A stretch of DNA of 64,000 nucleotides from Oxytricha trifallax. Lineage: Eukaryota; Ciliophora; Spirotrichea; Sporadotrichida; Oxytrichidae. The DNA lies in assembly GCA_000711775.1 (NCBI GenBank), contig ARYC01000835.1:49441-113440 (forward strand). The letters run 5' to 3'. The first letter of the stretch is position 1, and every line of letters begins with the position of its first letter. Shown one piece after another: positions 56,695-64,000 of the stretch. The notes under the pieces are model-generated. The model was not told the DNA's origin. It was given only the letters and a program-made list of their open reading frames with translations, and ran no database searches. A program made the translations under genes and the position numbers.

Positions 56695-59600
56695 TCAAAG
56701 ATTGTTTACTTGCAACTATCTAATTTACTCAGCAACAGCTTGGTCATCAATTATTATTTAATCTGCAATATTAATTGATGCTCGACGTCCTCTTAATGGT
56801 TATTACTATTAAAAATATTTCACAATCAAAAAATAGTAATAGGCAATCAAATGTATTTTTACAATAAGGCACTAATGGCTCAATTTCATCAATACTAGGA
56901 ATCTCTTCTTGTTTGAATTCTTCCTAGTGAATTACTTCAATTTGGGGTTATATAATTTCTTCTTTTTATATCACGGGTTTAATATCCTCTACTGCTTGTT
57001 CAATGGGTTTTTTATCCTATTCCGCTAAGTTCAATACTTCTTTTGATTTTTCCTCTTCCAAGACTTTGCACATCTTGCATCCAGCGTGATATATAATAAT
57101 TATAAATAGGGAGTACCATTAGGAAGATGATCACCATTAAATGCACATCCTCCCTCTTTGCCCAGGCAAGGTTTCCCAAAAACTTAGCATGCATTATTGT
57201 GACAAGGATCACAGTAACGGGTAGCACCGAAACAGAAAAAAGTGGCAGTCATTATATAAATATTAATTTCATATTTTATATATATATATAAATTGTTTAA
57301 TGAGGGGTACAGCAAAATTAGCATTTGTAATCAATGTATTCAGTCCCGTGAGTTTCACATGGTTTCAATTTATCACCATGCTTATAAGCATTGCAATAGA
57401 TACACAATATATCAATTAATCATATAATTATTTTATTCATAATATCTTCTGGAGGTGGTCTGTTAGCTTCATTCATTTCTGCTTCACAATCTCTTCTTCC
57501 TCCACAATAAATAGTTTAGCATTGGAAACATCTATACATAGCAAGCTTAATAATGCATATATGAAATAAATGCTTCAGCATTCACTTATTACAATTAAAT
57601 AAATTGCTTGTTAAATTAATCTTGATTAAAATCGTTAAATTCAAAAATTACAATCTCTCAATTTTGAGATTAATTATGAAAACCTATTCAGTTTATGATA
57701 TTTTAATTAGTTTTATTTATATTGCATATTCCTTTTATTTATCCTAAAATTCAGGTCTATTTTTAAATTCCTCCTCTTCAAATAATTTCTCTCTTTGAGC
57801 AGTATTTAGTGCTGAATAGTGAACCTGTTCTTTTAATGATTTCTCTCCAGTAATTTTGTTTTAAATTACGTTACATGATGAGTTTTCCATTTCTATACCG
57901 CAAGATGGGCAGTCCAAATGACCGAATGCTATGCTTAAAAATAAATTTAAAATCAAATAAATGCGACTGCCTTTGTGATCCTTTGTCAGTAATGTGTCAA
58001 TATATATTATAACTAAAATAATATATTGTGAAATAGATTTTGCTTTTTTAGAAAAATATAAAGATTACGCAATTTTTAACTGATGTATACGAATTATGTG
58101 ATAAATATAAATTTATTCTTTAAATGCAATGCTAATGAAAGAGATGCTTGCAATTTAATTAAAGTACTGGAGTGTATTTTTAAAAAAATTCTATTGGTAA
58201 ATTTTATTTGTAAGAGTAAATAAATTTATGAATAATTAGGAGCTTAGCCTAAAAGGTCTGTGTAACAGATCATGCAATATTCTTCAGAGTGAACTCCAAA
58301 AGTTCTTGAATCATCATATCTGACAACACAAAAAGGATCAAGGCAAGGGAGGCAAGTAGTCTCGGTAGATGTACCTCCACAGAAATGATTGCAGTCAGGA
58401 TGAACTATAATAGTTAATTTAAATAACCTTTGCACAAGATTTTTCCATGAGCTTAATGCATTCCATTTAATTGCAAACTAAATCAAAGGCTAAGTCTTTT
58501 TTCAACTCTTGCTGTTTATCGCCAAATATAGCCTGACAGAATAAATATATTGTAAAATTAATAGAATCTGCACTTTCTTAGTTTCTTCCATTCTTAGAAA
58601 TCTTCACATGTGAATCCAAGATGGTATGGCTCATGTTTGCATTTAAAGCAATGACTCATTCTGCATTATTCACATTCAATTTTATTTAGATTGCAGTTAT
58701 TTATGAATATAGATTAATTATGATAATCAATCAGTTAGATCTTATAATAGTTGTTTTATTAAAGCCGAGTATTTAGATAAAAAGTTTTGATTTTTGGTTG
58801 TAAATAAAAATAGATGGAAATTTTTATTCAACTAAAAGTGCTATTAACTATGTGCCAAACTTATAATTAGAAACTAATTATGCTTTAATTGTTTTAGTAT
58901 TGAAATATTAAGATGGGTTATGCCTGAATTTTTAATTTTTTTTTACATTTAACTAAAATTTTTAATCATCGTTTTAATAATTTATTGCAAAATAATGTCA
59001 ATTAGGAAGCTATTAAATAGAAAAGCCTTAAGATTGGTAAAGTATCAATTTTATTGGACCGATATTAAATTTTATGCCAATAATTTTATATCTGTATATA
59101 CAACATTTAACAAATAAAGTTCAAAATAATATGTTTATAGATTTCATAACCTTATTGATTTAAATCGTATTTTCTTTAGAAATTGTATTACCAAGTAAAA
59201 TAGTATAATTTATTAAAATATTGATATAATATAATTACTAAATCGACCCTAGGCCATTATATCTACCTATTGTTTTAATTTATTTAATTTTCTACTCTAG
59301 TTCGATATTTTTTAAATATTTATTGGATTATATTATAAATTTTATTTAGGTTCAGGAATTGATATCCTCTAATTTTTAAATAATTGATTTTAAGATAAGA
59401 TATAATGATAATATAATGTTAACCACAAAACCCCTTATTGTGTATTTATAAATGATTTTATTAATGAGTGTAATTTTGGGATTAGGGTTTCTTTTTTATC
59501 GATTTCATTTTTTATGGCAGACTTAATGGTATTTATTTTTTCATGGTTGAGATTTTTATTCTTTAATACTTTATCATCTCTGCATCTATACAAAGGTTAT

Positions 59601-61297
59601 GTAGGAATAAATCAGCTAAGAAAACTTAAATGAAATTGCATTTTTTGTTTGCTTTACTAATTAAATAAAACTATCTAATATATGCGAATACTACTTTTTA
59701 TAATTCTTTGAGACTCCATTTTTTAATGGTTTGGTATCAATATTGTTTTAATAATTTAATGCATGGTACAAATTAAGTCATGAACCTAATATGAACTTTT
59801 CAATTTAAATCTCATTAGATTAAAACTAAGTACTAATTGAGATTTAATACTATTAAACTGGTACTAATTAAAATTAAGCTAATTTAGTACCAATACTAAT
59901 TTAATTTTAACAAATTTAGTACTGATTTTATAAAGTTTAATTATTTAAAATGGAAGTCCATCCCTAACATTTGTTACAGTTTTCCCTATCTTTCTCCATT
60001 TATTTATTGAGGGTTGACCTCTAATAAGATTCTCATATTTAATATGTGTCTAAGAATTTATAGGAATTATAAATACAAAATATTTTAGATTGATATCTAT
60101 TTATAATACTTCTGGAACTAAAACATACACAATTGTGGAAATGAATGACCTTAAAACCACTCATTTAATGCATATTTTTATTTAAATTTTAATTATGTTA
60201 CCAAAAAAATTTTTATTGGATAAAAATATGTAAATAAAGAACGCAAAGTGAAAGAAATAAAAGTTTTTAATTAAATTTAAAAATTTTTTTTTATAAAAAT
60301 TTAAAATATATTAGTAAATTTATGCCAATATTTTGAAGTTAAGCAATCAATAAATTTCATAAAAACAACCAATAAAGTGATAATTTATGAAAAAAATGTC
60401 ATTTATACTTATCTTTTTCAAATAAAAACACTACAACTAGAATATAACTATGAAAAAAATTAAGATGAAAATAAAAAATTGATGTATACAACTTTTATAT
60501 TTTCAAAGCTAGAGTGAAATTAATGCTTCCTAAATAAAAAAACTTTAATACTCAACATTATTAATCACATCAATCAAAACAAAAATAAATCTCATTAAGG
60601 GGTTTTGGGGTTTTGAATGATGTGAAATAAAATAAGTTAAGTCTAGAAACATACCCTTTAAATAATTTCATGAATTAAAATTTGATGATATAGCTAAAAA
60701 AACTTCTAAGTTTTTATTTTAATTAATTCCTCAAAATTAATTGTATTTTATATATAATGGCAGCATTATAAAATAAATAAGATTCATCTTCGGACATCGA
60801 TTTGCCATGTCTATCTAATTGTTTATAATTTACTTCACCTCTCTTTTATATATTAAAATATTATATATACTTGAGTGATGTGTGATGATTGCACTTCTTG
60901 CAGATTAAGACCTTGTTAACTTTTATGAGTTCATCATTTACTCAAATACTTTTATAATACTTAAACTAAGAAATGAAATTTACTATTATTGTACTCCTAA
61001 ATAATCAAATCTCTTATCTTTTGAGAGAAGCTTTTAATGCCAGTTACAACATTTATAGTCTTTACGATAGCATTTTTATTACTTATATAATAAGTAAATT
61101 CATCAATTATTTTTTCGTCAGCCAGCGGCATTTAGCAGTCACAACAGTATGTTTGAATTTTAGTCTAAATCATTAGTTTTTTTACTTATTATATTTTAAG
61201 AAAAATAATTTAATGAGAAATTAAAACATAAATTCCTCTTTATTAAATGTTTGTGGGGTGGGGTAAACATCTGAACTTGTTATTTTATCAATATAAT
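56695..61297 (-). CDS. RCR-type (MYCBP2-like) E3 ubiquitin ligase, copy D, 5' part displaced by TBE
   Basis: Stop TGA 56695 after AVAEQIRQLQVNNL. Reading back: LRGRRASINIADQ, NGTPY-HAGCKMCK (57100), FFCFGATRYCDPC (57210), KC.FCCTP (57320), CGGRRDCEAEMNEAN (57500), EEEEFKNRPEF (57770), FGHLDCPSCG (57910), LNCKHLFHQHC (58140), CMICYTDLLGQAP (58260), CNHFCGGTSTETTCLPCL (58370), CEQCRMSHCFKCKHEPYH (58660), KGEVNYKQLDRHGKS (60800), YCCDCQMPLADEK (61140). Introns with GT-AG are clear at about 58395-58417 and 58525-58565, and one that splices DHKG to TFGHLDC near 57940-57975. Five IESs match other copies; two (57413-57445, 57249-57304) carry in-frame TGA if retained. The N-terminal zinc clusters lie beyond the TBE that starts at 61298. 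Confidence 0.74.
56800..56869. other. Copy D IES, 70 bp, pointer GG
   Basis: GG at 56798-56799 and 56868-56869. Joins LVP to LRGRRASI in frame. Confidence 0.7.
57092..57108. other. Copy D IES, 17 bp, pointer ATA
   Basis: ATA at 57089-57091 and 57106-57108. Joins NGTPY to HAGCKMCK. Copy D lacks a GT donor here, which argues against an intron. Confidence 0.8.
57249..57304. other. Copy D IES, 56 bp, pointer AG
   Basis: Joins FCCTP to ATFFCFG; retention gives TGA within the segment. It contains a short TA run. Confidence 0.72.
57413..57445. other. Copy D IES, 33 bp, pointer ATAT
   Basis: ATAT at 57409-57412 and 57442-57445. Retention keeps frame but introduces TGA; excision joins PPPED to ILCIYC. 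Confidence 0.8.
58009..58117. other. Copy D IES, 109 bp, pointer ATT
   Basis: ATT at 58006-58008 and 58115-58117. Joins CIQR to IYIDTLLTKDHK. Homolog of the 4.3-kb TBE-bearing IES of copy C. Confidence 0.65.
58173..58242. other. Copy D IES, 70 bp, pointer GGAG
   Basis: GGAG at 58169-58172 and 58239-58242. Joins LLGQAP to VLQLNCKHLFHQHC, completing the RING finger. Confidence 0.82.
59426..60615. mobile_element. Short C4A4-ended (TBE-derived) element, 1.19 kb
   Basis: The right tip has two full G4T4 repeats; the left tip keeps one CAAAACCCC. Internal blocks match the 31-kb element (CATGGTTGA, then TTTTTATTCTTTA; GTACTAATT repeats), and both lie in the same spacer of their RCR copy. No ORF, and no clear ANT duplication, so the left end may be trimmed. 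Confidence 0.78.
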
Positions 61298-61378
61298 CAA
61301 AACCCCAAAACCCCTTAATGAGGTTTATAAGTGCTTTGATTTGTAGGGAATTTGTTAGGGGTTGGGGTTATTAATTAA

Positions 61379-62443
61379 ATGCGAGACAAAAATTACAAGC
61401 TTTTGGGGTCTATTTATGATGAAGAGTATATAGATTTAGTGTTTAAACTGCGTTATGGATGTGATATGTATAGTGAATAAGTCAAACCAGTACTGAACTA
61501 TAAGTCTATTGCACTGCTCTTAAAGCGTAGTCCATCAACTGTTCGTTCTCACTGCTTGAAAGCTGTGTAATTAAAGCAATAATAGCTGAATTCTTAGCCT
61601 AAGAGGAAGTCAAAGTTTCTATAGAAGCATATTGACTATCTTATTAATGAAAAAACTTTGAAGTATTGGGCTCACTTCTCTCTCGACTAACGAGCTATTA
61701 TGTTTCATCGCCAGTTCCCTGAGTTGAAGATCTCTGCATAGTCTGTTGCAAACATTTATAAACGAAACGGTATCTCTTACAAAGGTGTAAATCGTATCAA
61801 GAGAGTAATTGATTTCACTCTGCCATTTTACAACAACAACTTAAATTATATTTATAATTAAATGCAGAGAGCCTAATAGAATAATATTAAGTTTATTCAT
61901 GCTGACGAGGCTGTGTTTACATTCAACACTTTCATCTAGAAGTCTTGGTATAAGAGGCATAGCAACATAGAAGTATATGACTAGAAAGTCAAGGTATAAA
62001 CAATGGCAATTCTTGGAGGAATTAGCGAGGATACTGGTTTAGAAACTTATCTTATTCATCCTCGCTCTATTAAGACAGAGTAGTATATAAAGTTCTTAGA
62101 ACAGCTGAGAGAGAAGTACCCTGAATAAGAGATTATACTGTTCGTTGATAATCTTTCTGTTCATAAGACCAAAGAAACAAGGAAGAGTTATGAACAACTT
62201 AGAATAACGCCAGTGTTCAACGTACCTTACAGTCCATAGTTTAATGGAATTGAGTTCTACTGGGGAATATTAAAAGGTCATTACAAGAAACTGCTGCTAT
62301 ATCACTTGATGCATGACCTACCTATCGATACAGTAGACTTTATTAAAAGCTCAGCGAAGAGAGTAGATAATTTGTTGGCTTAAAAGTGTGCTAAAGAAGG
62401 GAGAGTGAATGTATATAAATAAGTTTTGTAGTTAAGTTAATGA
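61379..62443 (+). CDS. TBE 42-kDa DDE transposase (Tc1/mariner-like, DD34E), intact
   Basis: ATG 61379 to TGA 62441, 354 residues, no in-frame TGA. This length fits the known 42-kDa TBE transposase. An N-terminal helix-turn-helix-like region (SIALLLKRSPSTVRSHCL, residues 43-60) precedes the RNase H-like fold. Catalytic residues: Asp176 in HADEAVF, Asp257 in LFVDNLSVH, Glu292 in GIEFYWG; 34 residues separate the last two, the Tc1-type DD34E spacing. Such enzymes cut and paste DNA at the C4A4-ended tips; in Oxytricha TBE transposases are also implicated in genome rearrangement during development. Gln is encoded 13 or more times by TAA/TAG. Convergent with the ORF at 62453, only 9 bp apart. Confidence 0.93.
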
Positions 62444-62452
62444 ATATATAAG

Positions 62453-63235
62453 TCACATTTAAAATTCTTTAGAGGGAGCTGGCTTCTCTTTCTTTTCTTC
62501 TACTTCTTGCTTCCCTCCACCTAAGTTTCTTCTCTTACTGCCAGCTCCAGCATCTATGTTCATTGACTCTGGTGGCTGAATATTTGAATAAAGTCTCTTG
62601 CTGACTTCATACTTTGTCTGCGACTTTCGCTCTCTGTGAAGCTTGCTCTATTCCTTCATCAAGAAGATGCCAGTACCAGATTTTTCTAAAGAGTTAAGCT
62701 AGAAATCTTACTTGAAATATAAGGGTGCTTCTGCAGCTCTGATAGCCAGCTCTCACTTATCTTGATCCCTTGTTTGTCCTTAACTTCTCAAGAGATGCTG
62801 TACCTTTTCTTATGAGATTCTTGAATAATTTCTTTCAAATAATCACCTTTAATTGTTGCAAGAATGCCAAAGAAAAGTTTATTCAGGCAGTTTATTTGAC
62901 AACTTTTTAATAGGCAGGTACAGCGAAACCTCAGGGTCATTCATAGCATCATCATATAAGTTAGTCACTGAGATTTCTGGATAGTTTGGGATCTCTGCAA
63001 ACTTTACATCTTAAGTTTTCAATGCTTTCTTCTCTTCGCATACTATCGCCCTTAGAAATGAAATTTTGGTACCTTCCATCGTTGGCAAGAACAAACCAAC
63101 TACATAATCAAGATGAGTTACTATGAGTTCAGTACCTAGTTGCACCAGGTAGTGGTGCAAATCCTCCTTGCTTCTAAATCTTTGAATCAATTCTTGTGCT
63201 TGCACTCTTTTCATTGCATCATTCATTGACTCCAT
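62453..63235 (-). pseudogene. TBE 22-kDa ORF, frameshifted
   Basis: ATG 63235 (MESMNDAMKRVQAQELIQRF) runs cleanly through LVQLGTELIVTHLDYVVGLF and YPEISVTNLYDDAMND to about 62890. Continuation then needs frame changes: GILATIKGDYLKEIIQES in another frame, a TGA near 62795, and a third frame for SGTGIFLMKEQSKLHRE and PESMNIDAGAGSKRRN to the TGA at 62453. The pieces are all recognisable, so the damage is recent. Function unknown; TBE elements conserve this ORF. Confidence 0.7.
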
Positions 63236-63429
63236 CTTGTTTACAGATCTAAGAAATGATAATCAAATTTAAATTTGTTGGCTTCACTTATATACCTCTG
63301 TAAAATTTACTATTAAATATGGACATCGTATAGGAGGTCAACCTCTTAGAAGGATATGGAGAAGGATTTGAGAATTGGTTTCAAACTTGAGAGATTGATA
63401 TCAATTTCTATTGTTATAGTTCCATATTT

Positions 63430-63605
63430 TTTAATTTTTATTGGTTCGTGCTTAATTAGGAGCAGCTCCTAAAATGCTAGTACTTAATTAGGAGCATTAA
63501 TTAAGCTAGTACTTAATTAGGAGCACCCTTTTTAATCATAAAATCACAAAATACCTCCTAAAGCAGTACGTACTTTAGGTGCACCTCCTAAATCGGTACG
63601 TACTA
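63430..63605. repeat. Imperfect tandem repeats, TBE subterminal region
   Basis: GCTAGTACTTAATTAGGAGC recurs with about 25-45 bp spacing at 63477-63525, followed by diverged units TCGGTACGTAC / GCAGTACGTAC near 63565-63604. AGGAGC and its complement GCTCCT make short palindromes. Similar GTACTAATT runs occur near 31820 and 59830 in the short C4A4-ended elements. Confidence 0.75.
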
Positions 63606-64000
63606 TAATCAACTTATTATTGAAAGTAAAAATGGTTACTTCCTCACACATTTTTAGAGCTGGATCGTCTCTTAACACTCATATTTCTTCTCTAGTACTC
63701 CAAGAACCTCCCTTGAAACTTGTAGACTTGCAAAATTCTCATATAAGCTCTCAGTTATAGAGGCAGTTTTATAATTTTAAATTCAAATTTAAATATGAGT
63801 GCTAACATTTTAAGAAAAACAACAGCACTTCCATCAAACTAAATGAGACTTCTTTTTGGCAGCAATATAAAGTGTGATAGCTATGAGATGAACTCTAATT
63901 AGGAACTACCAGAGCTATCACTTGAGGTCTCTTTTATTAAAATAGATATTAATAATAAAAAATAAATGGCAAACAATTGTGTGGGAGACAGAGAGGAGGA

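Larger units (their letters stand above)
61298..64000 (+). mobile_element. TBE element with intact transposase, runs off window end
   Basis: The tip CAAAACCCCAAAACCCC follows AAT (61295-61297). The transposase is uninterrupted, the 22-kDa ORF is partly damaged, and the zinc-finger/kinase ORF should lie past 64000. About 110 bp after the last readable copy D coding block, so the insertion displaced that gene's N-terminal part. Confidence 0.9.

Noticed and set aside
1-64000. CRISPR arrays, bacterial operons, rRNA genes
   Set aside because: Code use, introns and IES structure are those of a ciliate germline; no regular spacer arrays or rRNA-like conserved blocks were seen.

Overview
The window reads as germline (micronuclear) DNA of a hypotrich ciliate of the Oxytricha/Stylonychia type. 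It is about 75-80% A+T. Genes stay open only if TAA and TAG are read as glutamine and TGA is the sole stop. Coding blocks are interrupted by short A+T-rich segments bounded by matching short direct repeats; removing the segment and one repeat copy restores protein similarity and reading frame. That is the macronuclear-destined segment (MDS) / internal eliminated sequence (IES) / pointer arrangement. Several mobile elements end in C4A4 telomere-like repeats with 3-bp ANT target duplications, as hypotrich telomere-bearing (TBE) elements do. The assignment is inferred from sequence only.

1-14.6 kb is a compact set of macronuclear-destined loci: the 5' end of a SET-domain methyltransferase gene (minus), a NAP1-family histone chaperone (plus), a large Q/N-rich gene (minus) with three IESs resolved here, a TRAF-type zinc-finger/UIM protein (plus) with three IESs, two or three unrecognised Q/N-rich genes, and an orphan 3' coding segment at 14.4 kb.

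15.5-64 kb is dominated by four copies (A-D), all minus strand, of a gene whose C-terminal half resembles the RCR-type E3 ubiquitin ligase module of MYCBP2/PHR proteins: a C-H-C/CLPCL zinc site, a RING, and a tandem-cysteine domain, preceded by further zinc clusters. Copies A (15.5-19.5), B (23.5-34.5), C (38.3-50.0) and D (56.7 to beyond 61.3) share IESs at homologous positions with the same pointers, so these IESs predate the duplications. Copy A has lost key residues; B, C and D look functional once IESs and insertions are removed.

Mobile DNA has collected in this array, much of it inside pre-existing IESs: a 4.2-kb TBE in copy C, an intact-transposase TBE at 61.3 kb, decayed TBEs at 28, 36, 51.6 and 52-56 kb, two short C4A4-ended elements without ORFs, a MITE with 8-bp target duplications, and two long fold-back elements. 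The most unusual objects are two related elements with TA termini and inverted repeats (23.7-24.9 and 46.0-46.4 kb), each carrying an apparently foreign coding segment. One carries a cadherin-like exon pair with its own intron and sits in the coding sequence of copy B; precise removal at TA restores B's frame. These look like gene-fragment-capturing (Pack-MITE-like) elements, or MDSs packaged between inverted repeats, in a genome that deletes such DNA during development.
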